From: Arthrobacter sp. V1I9
GTDB taxonomy: Bacteria; Actinomycetota; Actinomycetes; Actinomycetales; Micrococcaceae
DNA length: 64,000 nt
Assembly: GCF_030817075.1 (NCBI RefSeq)
Contig: NZ_JAUSYU010000001.1
Coordinates: 682,001-746,000, forward strand
Reading direction: 5' to 3'
Part shown: positions 33,115 through 42,147 of the stretch, one piece after another
How positions within the stretch are numbered: the stretch's first letter is position 1
Layout of the letters: each line of letters begins with the position of its first letter
Notes under the pieces: model-generated
What the model was told of the DNA's origin: nothing
The model's database searches: none
What the model saw: the letters and a program-made list of their open reading frames with translations, nothing else
Program-made: the position numbers and the translations under genes

Positions 33115-33861
33115 CTAGAGCGGCTCGGGTCGCACACGCACGGCGGCCAGTGAACGGAGCAGCGCGACGGCGGTGATCGCACCCGCCGCCATGATGGACG
33201 CCAGGACCACCACCTGGAACCGCCCGGCCTCCAGCGGGGAGGCGCCGCCGAAGAGCGCCCCCACGAACGCGCCCGGCAGGGTCACCAGGCCGGTGGTTTT
33301 GGTCTGGTCCGTGGAGGGGATCAGGGCCGCATGCACGGAGTAGCGGGCCTGGGTAAGGGTGGCGCGCCGGGCCGTGGCGCCGAGGGCGAGCCAGCCCTCC
33401 ACCTGGTCCCACTGCTCACGGACCGCCTCGTGGAAGCGGTGGCCGGCGAGCACCGCGATGGTCATGCAGTTGCCGATTACGATCCCGCCCACCGCCAAAA
33501 CGTAGCGTGGTTCGAGGGCAACGGCTCCGGTGCCGAAGACGACGGCGAGGGTCACCGCAATGCCGGCGGCCATGGTTGCTGACACCACTGCGAAGCGCGG
33601 CCAGGACCACGCCAGCCGGCGGGTTGCCGTCACGGCCGCCACGGTGAACATCACCAGCAGCGCCGCTGCCACCCACAGCGGGTCAGCGATGATGCCGCCC
33701 AGGATCAAGCTGATGAGCGCCAGTTGGGCGGCTCCCCGCAGGATGGCCGCGGCCGGTGCAAGGAACGACGGCGTCCGCGAGCCCCGGAGCGCAGCGACGG
33801 TGATCAGCATGAGGATGGCCACGGCTGCGAGGGTGGGTGCCAAGGCAGCGAGGGAGACCAT
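33115..33861 (-). CDS. FetB-like ABC transporter permease (UPF0014)
   Basis: 248 residues with six or seven transmembrane helices. The family features GGIVIGNCMTIAVLAGHRF and the gate-side motif LIPSTDQTKTTGLVTLPGAF, then GALFGGASPLEAGRFQ, are present. FetB and its ATPase FetA export iron or protect against peroxide stress in E. coli. Here no ATPase gene is adjacent, so the partner must be elsewhere or the protein works differently. It converges with the hydrolase upstream in the window. Confidence 0.88.
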   Translation of the reverse strand: MVSLAALAPTLAAVAILMLITVAALRGSRTPSFLAPAAAILRGAAQLALISLILGGIIADPLWVAAALLVMFTVAAVTATRRLAWSWPRFAVVSATMAAGIAVTLAVVFGTGAVALEPRYVLAVGGIVIGNCMTIAVLAGHRFHEAVREQWDQVEGWLALGATARRATLTQARYSVHAALIPSTDQTKTTGLVTLPGAFVGALFGGASPLEAGRFQVVVLASIMAAGAITAVALLRSLAAVRVRPEPL

Positions 33862-33926
33862 CAGCTCAGCCTAACCGCCGAGCCGGCCCGCCCGTCACGC
33901 CACCGCACGCCGTCACCGCAACAGGA

Positions 33927-34208
33927 TCAGAGCAGGCTGGGCTGGCTCGAGAGGATGTAGTCCACTGCTGCCGGGCCTTTCATGGTCAATCCGGGCCATT
34001 CATGCCGGCCGGTGTCCCGGCGTTGTTTCGTGTGTCCGCTGTGGTGCATGGCGGTCCACAGGGACGTGGTGGGGCCGGGTTGCTCGGCGTTGAGCATGCA
34101 CCAGCTGATGTAGACCCCGTAGATCTCGTCTTCCCGAAGTGCGGGCTGCCTCTCCGAGTCCTGGACAAAGCATTCGGAAAGGAAACGGGTGTAGTTCGGG
34201 ATGCTCAT
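33927..34208 (-). CDS. Small protein, paralogue of the 14.3-kb gene
   Basis: 93 residues, soluble. It has EIYGVYISWCMLNAE in the middle and TMKGPAAVDYILSSQPSLL at the end. Both blocks recur in the protein at 14311, and in both the Gly-Pro-Ala-Ala segment closes the protein, so this is a small family unique in style to these bacteria. Function unknown. The start ATG 34208 lies close to the end of a non-coding stretch that holds the 66-bp palindrome and site D. Confidence 0.75.
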   Translation of the reverse strand: MSIPNYTRFLSECFVQDSERQPALREDEIYGVYISWCMLNAEQPGPTTSLWTAMHHSGHTKQRRDTGRHEWPGLTMKGPAAVDYILSSQPSLL

Positions 34209-34352
34209 GAATGGAGTTCCTTCGGGTCGTGGAGCATGACGAGCGTGTGGGTGGTCCTGGTGCTGCGGAAGTGCTTCGGAGCCCCACGCGCGAAGGATGG
34301 GTCAGTCATGAAAAAAGGTATTTCACCCCGCCGGGTAAGGAGCCGGCCCCAC

Positions 34353-34418
34353 CCCAACTAACTCGCAGTTGCTGTCATTTTGGGGCCTCGAAACGGCATC
34401 AACTGCGAGCCAGTTGGG
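34353..34418. repeat. 66-bp palindromic element, copy 2
   Basis: Begins CCCAACTAAC and ends CCAGTTGGG. The inner arms CTCGCAGTTG (34362-34371) and CAACTGCGAG (34400-34409) match perfectly. Compared with copy 1 at 28260, three stem pairs change on both sides (positions 10/57, 12/55 and 18/49), which keeps pairing. It lies in the non-coding stretch between divergent genes. Confidence 0.75.
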
Positions 34419-34455
34419 AATGGCCGCTCGTAAATCCACCTTGCGCGATGGATAA

Positions 34456-34471
34456 CAAGTGTGCTTAGTAT
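34456..34471. promoter_or_regulatory. TAAGC-type motif, site D (before stress-protein group)
   Basis: CAAGTGTGCTTAGTAT. The TGCTTA core is 85 bp before the ATG at 34547. An AT-rich direct-repeat stretch (AGTTAGTAACCTTACTTACT) follows and may be the promoter itself. Confidence 0.45.
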
Positions 34472-34546
34472 CTAGTTAGTAACCTTACTTACTAATTCAT
34501 CAGGCTGGGTTTGAAAGTCCAGCTGCAGAACCAGTGGAAGCGAGTG

Positions 34547-35347
34547 ATGATGACGGAAAACCAGTGGCCTGAGGCTTCTGCCCGAAGCAATCTCGACCAG
34601 TACGGGAACGCAGCACCGACGGATCCCTCGGCAGAGCCGGAAACGTACGTCACCAAGAAGGACGCAGCGAAGGAGGAGACGTCGAAGATCGCCGGGCAGG
34701 CAGCCGGTGCGGCCCAGAATGTGGCCCAGACCGCCAAGCTCGAGGCCGGAAACGTCGCAGCCGAAGCGAAGTCCAGCGCACAGGGTCTCCTGCACGAGGC
34801 GAAGTCCGGCCTGGGCAACCAGGCCGGCGCACAGCAGCAGAAGGCCGCCGATGGCATCCGCACCATCTCCAGCCAGCTGAAGTCCATGGCTGACGCCCCC
34901 GAACAGCAGGGCATCGCCAGTGACCTGATCCGGCAGGCTGCGGACCGCACCTCGTCGGTCGCTTCCTGGGTGGAGAACAAGGATCCGAGGGTGCTGCTGG
35001 AGGACCTACAGTCCTTCGCCCGCCGCAAGCCGGGTACGTTCCTGCTGCTGGCTGCCGGCGCAGGCATCCTCGTGGGTCGGCTCGCACGGGGCATGGCCCC
35101 GGCCCCGGCCCCACAAGCAGCAATTCCACCCAAGCCCGTGCAGGCTCCCGCTGTGGCAACAACAACTGCTCCGTGGGGCGAAGAGTCGGTCTACCAGAAT
35201 CACGAGACGGCGCCGGCAACCTACGGCGAAACCATCTACGTCGAACCTGCCCGTCCCGCCTACTCCGGCACCGAAGCGGGCGGAGTCCCACTGCGGGACG
35301 TCGATGACCCGTACAGCGAAGTCCGCGGTGCAGAGCGCCAGCCGTAA
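34547..35347 (+). CDS. Amphipathic stress-type protein with a membrane segment
   Basis: 266 residues from ATG 34547 after GGAAGCGAG. Residues 40-120 are Ala/Gln/Lys-rich amphipathic repeats (IAGQAAGAAQNVAQTAKLEA) like LEA-type or DUF3618-type stress proteins. A helix FLLLAAGAGILVGRLARGM (about 165-185) probably inserts in the membrane. The last 80 residues are Pro/Ala-rich. It begins a three-gene group with a small basic protein and a PRC/DUF2382 protein, all typical of desiccation or osmotic stress response. Role inferred from composition. Confidence 0.75.
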   Translation: MMTENQWPEASARSNLDQYGNAAPTDPSAEPETYVTKKDAAKEETSKIAGQAAGAAQNVAQTAKLEAGNVAAEAKSSAQGLLHEAKSGLGNQAGAQQQKAADGIRTISSQLKSMADAPEQQGIASDLIRQAADRTSSVASWVENKDPRVLLEDLQSFARRKPGTFLLLAAGAGILVGRLARGMAPAPAPQAAIPPKPVQAPAVATTTAPWGEESVYQNHETAPATYGETIYVEPARPAYSGTEAGGVPLRDVDDPYSEVRGAERQP

Positions 35348-35398
35348 GCGTCACAGCTGACTCCCAAGCAGCGGACCATCAACCAAAGGACCATCGTC

Positions 35399-35518
35399 AT
35401 GAAAAAACTGCTCTTCGCCCTGCTCCCCGGCATCATCAGCCGGGTCATGAAAGCACGCAAAGCCAAGCAACTCCGCGCCAGCCAGGCCCAGACCAGGCCG
35501 CCGCGGAACCGCTTCTAA
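35399..35518 (+). CDS. Small basic hydrophobic-basic protein
   Basis: 39 residues: a hydrophobic start (MKKLLFALLPGIISRVM) followed by a strongly basic tail rich in Lys, Arg and Gln. AAAGGA lies 8 bases before ATG. Similar short proteins occur beside DUF3618-type stress genes in Arthrobacter relatives. It might attach to the membrane by its first helix. It sits between the amphipathic protein and the PRC-barrel gene in the same direction. Confidence 0.65.
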   Translation: MKKLLFALLPGIISRVMKARKAKQLRASQAQTRPPRNRF

Positions 35519-35563
35519 ATTTGTCCTCAAGCAGCACAAACCAGTAACAAGAAGGAGAAACAC

Positions 35564-36370
35564 ATGATCAGCACTGAGAACCTTTCTGCACTGACCACTG
35601 CCGGCGGACACGTCGTAGGTTCCGACGGAAGCAAGATCGGATCCATCGGACAGATTTACGTGGATGACCAGACCTCCGAGCCCACGTGGGTTACGGTGAA
35701 GACCGGGCTCTTCGGATCCCACGAGTCCTTCGCACCGCTGGACGCCGCGTCGCAGGACGGCAACGATATCGTCGTCGCCCACACCAAGGACAAGGTCAAG
35801 GACGCACCCCGCGTCGCCCCGGACGGCCACCTGGAGCCCGCCGAGGAAGACCAGCTCTACACCTACTACGGCCTCAACGGCGGTAACGGACTCGCCGGCG
35901 GCAACGGATTCGCCGCGGGTACTGCAGAGGACACCGTGGGCCGCGAAACGGTCGGCCACGGAACTGTCGGCCACGACACCTCAGGCCCCACCACCGATGA
36001 CGCGATGACCCGTTCGGAGGAGCAGCTGCACGTCGGCACCCGCAAGGAAGAGGCCGGCCGGGCACGGCTCCGCAAGTACGTCGTCACCGAAAACGTCACC
36101 ACCACCGTCCCGGTGCAGCGTGAAGAGGTCCGCATCGAGCGCGAACCGATCACGGACGCCAACCGCGGCGCCGCCCTGGACGGCCCCGCCATCAGCGAGG
36201 AAGAGCACGAGGTCATCCTCCACCAGGAGCGCCCCGTCGTCGAAAAGGAAGCAGTCCCCGTTGAGCGCGTGCGCCTGGACAAGGAGACGGTAACCAACGA
36301 GCACACCGTCACCGAGGAAGTCCGCAAGGAAAACATCGAGCTCGACGACGACGGCATCACCCGCCGCTAA
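35564..36370 (+). CDS. PRC-barrel and DUF2382 stress protein
   Basis: 268 residues. An N-terminal PRC-barrel (about 1-85: GGHVVGSDGSKIGSIGQIYV), a Gly/Thr/His-rich linker (about 100-145) with two similar VGHGTVGHD stretches, and a C-terminal DUF2382 domain (about 160-265: LRKYVVTENVTTTVPVQREE, then RPVVEKEAVPVERVRL). This pairing is common in stress-resistant bacteria; its action is unknown. GAAGGAGAAACAC precedes the ATG. It ends 38 bp before a strong terminator, so it is the last gene of the group begun at 34547. Confidence 0.92.
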   Translation: MISTENLSALTTAGGHVVGSDGSKIGSIGQIYVDDQTSEPTWVTVKTGLFGSHESFAPLDAASQDGNDIVVAHTKDKVKDAPRVAPDGHLEPAEEDQLYTYYGLNGGNGLAGGNGFAAGTAEDTVGRETVGHGTVGHDTSGPTTDDAMTRSEEQLHVGTRKEEAGRARLRKYVVTENVTTTVPVQREEVRIEREPITDANRGAALDGPAISEEEHEVILHQERPVVEKEAVPVERVRLDKETVTNEHTVTEEVRKENIELDDDGITRR

Positions 36371-36407
36371 GGCTCACCACCGGGATCCTCTCTGATTCCC
36401 GCGCACG

Positions 36408-36435
36408 GCCCGTCCTCCCTTCGGGGAGGGCGGGC
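36408..36435 (+). terminator. Terminator after the PRC/DUF2382 gene
   Basis: GCCCGTCCTCCC, TTCG tetraloop, GGGAGGGCGGGC: a 12-bp stem with one G-T pair. It closes the stress-protein group. Confidence 0.85.
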
Positions 36436-36501
36436 ATTGCGGTTTAACGCGGCATTTGGTGGGGCGACCCAAGGCGACCGTTGTTGGGCTTGGTTCCCCG
36501 G

Positions 36502-37548
36502 TCACATCTGGGTCATGGCGAAAGCAAGGGTGGCGTAGCCCAGGGCCCCGGCCATGTCTTTCAGCAACTCCCGGTTAACGTTTTGGATGGTGTCGCAGCG
36601 TTCGTGGTAGCACCGGTCGTGGTCTTCGTTCGCGGTCCCGCCGTACTTTTGAACCTCTTCGGCAGTTTTTGTGCCGACATCCCCGGCAAAGAGACCGCCA
36701 GTTGCGATGCCCGCCTGGAGGAAGGGGTCGTAGTCGGAGTCGCCGATGAATCCGGTCGGATCGGCCGCCAGCGAATTCTTGCCGAAGTAGTCAAAGAGAA
36801 CGCTTTCGAGTCCCGTTGAACCGGGAGGGCCGGCTTCACCAAAAGTGGAGCCGTCGCCGTCGTGAACAAACCGCACACCGTTGGGTGACGCCGCCATGTC
36901 GATGTTGATGTTCACCGCGGTCTTGGATTTCTCAGTAGCGCTGAGCTCATCCACGTAATGCTGCGAACCTAACAGGTCCACCTCTTCTGCTCCCCAGAAC
37001 GCGAAGCGCACCCTGTTTTTCGGCTCCACGCCGGACTCTGCCATCCACCGTGCGGTCTCGAGCATTGCAGCCACGCCGCTTGCATTGTCATTGATCCCCG
37101 GGCTTTCAGGCACCGAGTCCAGATGGCCGCCAACCACTACGGTGTGATTTTCGCTTCCGGCTGTGTCAGCCAGGATGTTGAAAGTCTGCCTGTCAGCATC
37201 GAGGTCCTCATCCTCGTAGGTGAAGACCTGCCGGACCGGGTTGTAGCCGGCCGCGCGCAGCTGGTCCTCGACGTAGCGGGCTGATGCTTCATATCCGGAC
37301 GTGCCGGCGGCCCGGTTTCCTCCCTCTTGATCAGCTATCTTCTGCAGGGCCTCGAGGTGTCCCATCAGGTTCCTTTTGGCGAAAGCTTCGCGCACTTCAC
37401 TGGCCTGCACGGGTAGCGCAACTATGAGCGCCTCCGGCTTGGGAGCCGTGTGCGCCGGCGACGTGCACGCTGACATGAACAGCGTCAAAGCGAGGAAGGC
37501 TACGCCTGCCTTGTGAGTGGGCTTTCCCCTCCGGTGAAGCGCCTTCAT
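36502..37548 (-). CDS. Secreted M28-family aminopeptidase (lipoprotein)
   Basis: 348 residues. The signal peptide ends in a lipobox-like LFMSACTS (Cys about 28). The M28 zinc ligands are visible: GGHLDSVPESPG, NDNASGVAAMLE, WGAEEVDLLG and NINIDMAASPNG, with a late His in DRCYHERCD. It cuts N-terminal residues from peptides outside the membrane. The two cysteines CYHERC may form the C-terminal disulfide seen in the family. No partner genes nearby. Confidence 0.92.
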   Translation of the reverse strand: MKALHRRGKPTHKAGVAFLALTLFMSACTSPAHTAPKPEALIVALPVQASEVREAFAKRNLMGHLEALQKIADQEGGNRAAGTSGYEASARYVEDQLRAAGYNPVRQVFTYEDEDLDADRQTFNILADTAGSENHTVVVGGHLDSVPESPGINDNASGVAAMLETARWMAESGVEPKNRVRFAFWGAEEVDLLGSQHYVDELSATEKSKTAVNINIDMAASPNGVRFVHDGDGSTFGEAGPPGSTGLESVLFDYFGKNSLAADPTGFIGDSDYDPFLQAGIATGGLFAGDVGTKTAEEVQKYGGTANEDHDRCYHERCDTIQNVNRELLKDMAGALGYATLAFAMTQM

Positions 37549-37560
37549 GGATGAAAACTA

Positions 37561-38820
37561 ATGCCTGAACCTGCAGCAGGAAAGAACTTTTCGAAAGACG
37601 GGTGGGACATGATGGCAATAGCGTGGTCAGCCAGGAAAGCAAGTAGTGGCCGGGCAGAAAGTAGGTACACGCCAGGCTTGTTTTCCGTAGGCGAGTGCCC
37701 TAAATTCGGAATTTCAAATAGGAATTGCCGTAACTGCCGCCGCGGAGCTGGCCGGGGCAAGAAGCCGGGATTTACCCCTGGGGAAAATCCAAGGCGTCCG
37801 CGACGCACGGATCCGCAAGATGGAGAAGCCCCGCAGTACATCAGCGCTTCCACCGTCGGCCACCAGCTCCTGTGGAATGCCGCCGAGCCGTTGCACCGCA
37901 TGGTCAACATCGCCACCGGGAACCTGTGGCCCACCGCTTTAGAATCGTCAGCCAGAATCGTCAGCCAGATGGATGAAGTCACCACGAGCATCCGACCGTC
38001 CGGGGAAGACGGGCATGGTCACAACGGCCGCCTCACAGCGGGCGTAGACGCGTATTTCCCTGCCGACAGTCCCGGCGTGATCTACGTGCGCTCGTCCGGG
38101 GCATGGTTCCGGTACGAAAGGTCCGACCCCCGCGCGGAAGGCGGCACCACAGAGGGGCTCAACGCAGGCAACGGCAGCGTGCGCGCTTCGGCTCCGGAGA
38201 ACCTGCACTGGGCAGGCTACCAATCCGGCAGCTGGCTGGAACTCGTACGGGAACGCAGACCCCGCATCTACTATGACCCGGAAAAACTTTTTGCCGCTGA
38301 GAACGGCGGGCCGCCCGGTGCGCCGTTGCCAGTCCTCGACATGAATGGGGACCTCGAGGACCCCTCACCTTGGCTCGATCCGGCCAGTGGCAACCGTTTC
38401 ACGTGTGATGAGGCCAGGACCTCCACCGTCATCCTGAGGTATGCGCCGCGGAAGGCACCCGCAAGTCCGCTGCCTGAGCGTTTAGAAGGAGTACAACCTG
38501 CGGGCAAGCACGTTTTACCCGATTATTGGCCGTTCCTCCGGCAGGCGGTAGAGGCGCGGCCGGGCCGAGAGCGCCAGGGCGGACGCTACCGCCACGGTGC
38601 CGATGCGGCCGGTGAACATCAACGCCATCAGCACCCACTCCGCGGCCGGGGGAAGGTTGTAGGTGATGCCGGTGCTCATCCCCACGGTAGCGAAGGCGGA
38701 GATGCACTCAAAGAGGACTTTTTCCAGGCTGTAGTCGGTGAACATCAGCAGCAGCATGGTGCCGGAGACTACCGCGGCGATGCCCAGCAGGGCCACGGAC
38801 AGGGCCTGCCGCTGGGATGA
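37561..38820 (+). CDS. Orphan coding-like frame, boundaries uncertain
   Basis: About 37830-38500 has third-position GC and codon use like real genes (for example GVDAYFPADSPGVIYVRSSG and WHA-type aromatic content), but I recognise no family. The 5' part is less convincing. A 13-bp tandem duplication, AGAATCGTCAGCC at 37941 and again at 37954, changes the frame, so ATG 37969 may be the effective start. The frame then runs 300 bp antisense into trkH, so the real stop was probably lost by an indel near 38440-38490. Treat as a damaged or chimeric gene. Confidence 0.35.
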   Translation: MPEPAAGKNFSKDGWDMMAIAWSARKASSGRAESRYTPGLFSVGECPKFGISNRNCRNCRRGAGRGKKPGFTPGENPRRPRRTDPQDGEAPQYISASTVGHQLLWNAAEPLHRMVNIATGNLWPTALESSARIVSQMDEVTTSIRPSGEDGHGHNGRLTAGVDAYFPADSPGVIYVRSSGAWFRYERSDPRAEGGTTEGLNAGNGSVRASAPENLHWAGYQSGSWLELVRERRPRIYYDPEKLFAAENGGPPGAPLPVLDMNGDLEDPSPWLDPASGNRFTCDEARTSTVILRYAPRKAPASPLPERLEGVQPAGKHVLPDYWPFLRQAVEARPGRERQGGRYRHGADAAGEHQRHQHPLRGRGKVVGDAGAHPHGSEGGDALKEDFFQAVVGEHQQQHGAGDYRGDAQQGHGQGLPLG

Positions 38821-39981
38821 TGAGCTGATCGACCGGTGCGCGATGGTCACCTGGTCGCGGCCGCGGACTTCGTTCCAAATGGCGAAGCCCAGCACCAGGA
38901 ACGTCGTAATCTTGATGCCGCCGGCGGTACCGGCGCTGCCGCCGCCGATGAACATCAGGATGTTGGTGACCATCAGCGTCTCGGGTGCCGCAACGCCATA
39001 GTCGATGCTGTTGAATCCGGCCGTGCGGGGAAACACGCTGCCCGCGAAGGAACCCAAAATCTTGCCGGTGACCGAGAGCTGGCCAAGCGTTTCATTCCTG
39101 TTCCATTCGAAGGCCGCGAACAGCGCCATCCCGGTCATCAGGAGGAACACCGTTCCGTAGACGGTGAGGCGCAGGTGGATGGTCCAGTTCTTTGGTTTCA
39201 GCTCCCCGCGGGTGAGCTGGATGATCACCGGGAAACCGAGCCCGCCGGCGATGATCGCCAGGCAGATGGGTGCAATGATCCAGGGGTCCTCGGCGAACCC
39301 GATGAGGTTGCTGCTGTAGACGGAGAAACCTGCGTTGTTGAAGGCGGAGATGGCGTGGAACATGCCGTGCCAGAGGGCCGTGGCCGGATTTTGGTCGTAG
39401 GCGATCCAGAACCGGGCGGTCAGGATTAGGGCCGTCACTGCTTCGAACGTGAGCATGATCTTTGCTACCCGGAGCAGCACGGCCCGGACGTCGCCGAGGT
39501 TCAGGGTGTGGGTCTCCGACTGGGCCACGAGCTGGCCGCGCAGCCCGATGCTTTTGCGGACCAGCAGGGCCAGCAGGGTTGCCAGTGTCATGATGCCGAA
39601 CCCGCCCACCTGGATGAGCCCGAGGATGATGCCCTGGCCGAACGGGGTCCAGAACGTCGCCGTGTCCACGATGATCAAGCCCGTAACGCACACGGCTGAG
39701 ACGGACGTGAACAGGGCCGGCATAAACCCTTCCGTGCCGCCGTCGGTCCGGGTTGCGGGAAGCATCAGCAGGGCGGCGCCGACAATGATGACCAGCAGGA
39801 AGGCCAAGGGAACTGCCCTGACCGGGTGGGACATCACCCGCCGGATGAAGCTTTCCTTCCTGCTGCCTTTGCTGCCTCCGGCCCGCGCATCCCGCAGCAT
39901 CTTCTGGACGGCGGCGATGCTGGCAGCGTCGGGCACCCGGGTGGCAAATTCCGACGGCGGCACCTCCTTGTGGATGCTCAT
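38515..39981 (-). CDS. TrkH/KtrB-type potassium uptake membrane protein
   Basis: 488 residues, with ten to twelve helices and the four K+-filter-like loops of the family ([54 protein letters not shown]). It moves K+ into the cell, normally with a cytoplasmic TrkA/KtrA partner, which is not in the window. ATGA overlap with the APC permease upstream means co-translation. With kdpE-kdpD just upstream on the same strand, it is likely under KdpDE or K+ control. Confidence 0.92.
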   Translation of the reverse strand: MSIHKEVPPSEFATRVPDAASIAAVQKMLRDARAGGSKGSRKESFIRRVMSHPVRAVPLAFLLVIIVGAALLMLPATRTDGGTEGFMPALFTSVSAVCVTGLIIVDTATFWTPFGQGIILGLIQVGGFGIMTLATLLALLVRKSIGLRGQLVAQSETHTLNLGDVRAVLLRVAKIMLTFEAVTALILTARFWIAYDQNPATALWHGMFHAISAFNNAGFSVYSSNLIGFAEDPWIIAPICLAIIAGGLGFPVIIQLTRGELKPKNWTIHLRLTVYGTVFLLMTGMALFAAFEWNRNETLGQLSVTGKILGSFAGSVFPRTAGFNSIDYGVAAPETLMVTNILMFIGGGSAGTAGGIKITTFLVLGFAIWNEVRGRDQVTIAHRSISSSSQRQALSVALLGIAAVVSGTMLLLMFTDYSLEKVLFECISAFATVGMSTGITYNLPPAAEWVLMALMFTGRIGTVAVASALALSARPRLYRLPEERPIIG

Positions 39982-42005
39982 CCCACGTGGATGCCGGGGC
40001 GCCGGTCCGGGTCCGGTTCGTTCTCGCGGATGATCTCCCGGACCACCGGGGCGGTGTCGCCGCGGCCCAGGAGCAGGTAACGCATCAGGTGGGCGAGGGG
40101 GTTGCCTTCAGACCATTCAAAATAGGCGTGCGGCCGTACCCCGGTGGCGTCACGGAGGGCAAGGAGGATCGCGGCGATGGCGTTGGGCGCGGCCGGGCTT
40201 TGGGCCCGCAGAACCCGGTGGCCGTCAACTTCCACGCCGTGGACCGTCAGGATGTCGCTGAACTCGGAGGGATCGCTGACGTCGATTTCGAGGAAGATGA
40301 CGTCCGCGGTGCCGGGGACAGGGTTGTTCTGCCGCTGGACCGCTTCCTTGTCCGCGTATTCCGCGCCGTCGCGGGCTTGGGGCCGGTTGGCGATGAGATT
40401 GATCCGGCCGTCGTACGCCAGGGTGTCGCTGATGAAGCGGCGCGCGTCGTCGTCGAACTCTATGCTGTCCACCCGCAGCTCGGTGGTGCGGCTGACACGG
40501 GAGACGAGTGAGACGGCCACGATGCCCAGGATGAAGAAAGCGGAGATGGTGATGCCGTCCGGCTTCTCGATCGCGTTCGCGGCCAGCGCGTAGAGCATCA
40601 CCACCGTCAGCACCGTGAAGCCGATGGACGCCCTGCGCTGCCTCTTGCGGAGGGCGGAGATGGTGACGGCGATGGCGCCGGAGACCATCATCGCCAGGAT
40701 GCCGGTGGCGTAGGCGCCGGCCTGGGCGTTGACGTCGGCGTTGAAGCCGATGGTAATCAGGACGCTGATGGCCGTGTAGACGAGCACCACCGGGCGGACG
40801 GCGCGGGACCAGTCCGGGGCCATGCCGTAGGAGGGGAGGTAGCGGGGGACGATGTTGATCAGGCCGGCCATGGCGGAGGCACCGGCGAACCAGAGGATCA
40901 GGATGCTGCTGATGTCGTAGACGGAGCCGAAGCCGTTGCCGAGGTGTTCGTGGGCCAGGTACGCCAGGGCGCGGCCGTTGGCTTCGCCGCCGGTTTCGAA
41001 CTCCTCAGCGGGGATCAGGACGGTGGTGACGAAGCTGCTGCCCAGCAGGTAGACGCTCATGATGAGTGCCGCCGTCGTGAGCAGTTTGCGGGTGTTTTTG
41101 ACCCGGCTGGCCAGCTTTTCCCCGGGGGTGCTGCCCTTGGACGCGACCAGGGGCATCATGCTGACGCCGGTTTCGAAGCCGGACAGGCCCAGGACCAGCA
41201 GCGGGAAGGCGATCAGGGCGGGCCCGATGATCCCGCTGAAGCCACCGCCGGAGGAGGCCAGGGCATCTGTCCATCCCGTTAACGCGCCCGGGGTGGTGAA
41301 CACGTCGACGATCCCAGTGCCGATGATGATGGCGTTCATGACCAGGAAGACCGCCACGAGCGGGATCGCGACGGCGACGGCCTCCGAGAAGCCCAGCAGG
41401 AACACCCCGCCCAGGATCAGGAGCAGGACCACGGTGATCGCGACCGCCTGCCCTTCCAGGAAGGACGGCAGGTAGGGGTTCTCGAGCAGGTGCACCGTGG
41501 CATCTGCTGCGGAGAGCGTGATGGTGATGATCCATGATGTGGCGACGAAGCCGAGCAGGATCAGCACAAAGACCTTGCCGCGCCAGAACGGCAGGAGCCG
41601 CTCGAGCATCGCCACAGAGCCCTGGCCGTGCGGGCTTTCCTTGGCCACCCGCCGGTACATGGGCAGCATCCCGAGCAGTGTCAGCGCCACGATCAGCAGC
41701 GTGGCGAGTGGGGAGAGTGCGCCGGCCGCGAGGGCGGCGATGCCGGGCAGGTAGGACAGGGTGGAGAAGTAGTCCACCCCGGTAAGGCACATGACCTTCC
41801 ACCAGCTCTGCTGCGTGGCGTGGCTTTCGCTTGCCTCCGGGCCCACGGGCTGGTGCACGCGGTGTTCCAGCAGCCACCTGACCAGCGGGCTGCCGGGTGC
41901 AGCTTCCCGTTCAGGGTTGGGAACGGTGGCAGGAAGGGAGAAGTGGGCGGAAGCCGTCAAGGACGTGTCTTTCTGTACTGCCTGCGACGGGCACAAACCG
42001 GCCAC
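39978..42005 (-). CDS. APC-family permease with cytoplasmic C-terminal domain
   Basis: 675 residues. About twelve transmembrane helices (75-490) with the APC pattern [20 protein letters not shown] and [15 protein letters not shown], then a soluble domain (about 510-670). In Micrococcaceae such proteins beside trkH are often annotated as potassium or amino-acid permeases; the KUP-like length and partner favour K+. The start used is GTG 42005; the first 40 residues are not conserved in style, so TTG further in is possible. It is ATGA-coupled to trkH. Confidence 0.85.
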   Translation of the reverse strand: MAGLCPSQAVQKDTSLTASAHFSLPATVPNPEREAAPGSPLVRWLLEHRVHQPVGPEASESHATQQSWWKVMCLTGVDYFSTLSYLPGIAALAAGALSPLATLLIVALTLLGMLPMYRRVAKESPHGQGSVAMLERLLPFWRGKVFVLILLGFVATSWIITITLSAADATVHLLENPYLPSFLEGQAVAITVVLLLILGGVFLLGFSEAVAVAIPLVAVFLVMNAIIIGTGIVDVFTTPGALTGWTDALASSGGGFSGIIGPALIAFPLLVLGLSGFETGVSMMPLVASKGSTPGEKLASRVKNTRKLLTTAALIMSVYLLGSSFVTTVLIPAEEFETGGEANGRALAYLAHEHLGNGFGSVYDISSILILWFAGASAMAGLINIVPRYLPSYGMAPDWSRAVRPVVLVYTAISVLITIGFNADVNAQAGAYATGILAMMVSGAIAVTISALRKRQRRASIGFTVLTVVMLYALAANAIEKPDGITISAFFILGIVAVSLVSRVSRTTELRVDSIEFDDDARRFISDTLAYDGRINLIANRPQARDGAEYADKEAVQRQNNPVPGTADVIFLEIDVSDPSEFSDILTVHGVEVDGHRVLRAQSPAAPNAIAAILLALRDATGVRPHAYFEWSEGNPLAHLMRYLLLGRGDTAPVVREIIRENEPDPDRRPGIHVG

Positions 42006-42102
42006 GTTTCAGGCGCGGCGCTGAGCTGATAACCACCGGAGCGTAGCACCGGCCCGAGCCCGTCAAAGCGGCAATGCCGGGGATCTTAATGCTTTCTTAA
42101 CG

Positions 42103-42137
42103 CCCTCCTGCGGGCGCCGCACGGGCCCCGCGGAGGG
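42103..42137 (-). terminator. Hairpin between kdpE and the permease gene
   Basis: CCCTCC-T-GCGGG pairs with CCCGC-GGAGGG (11 pairs and one bulge). It lies just past the kdpE stop without a strong U-run, so it may be a partial terminator or RNA-processing site. Confidence 0.45.
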
Positions 42138-42147
42138 GTCTGGGCAC

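Noticed and set aside
37545..37991. 148-codon minus-strand frame between the M28 and trkH genes
   Set aside because: It spans the 13-bp duplication and overlaps the M28 start region; composition is less gene-like than the opposite strand.
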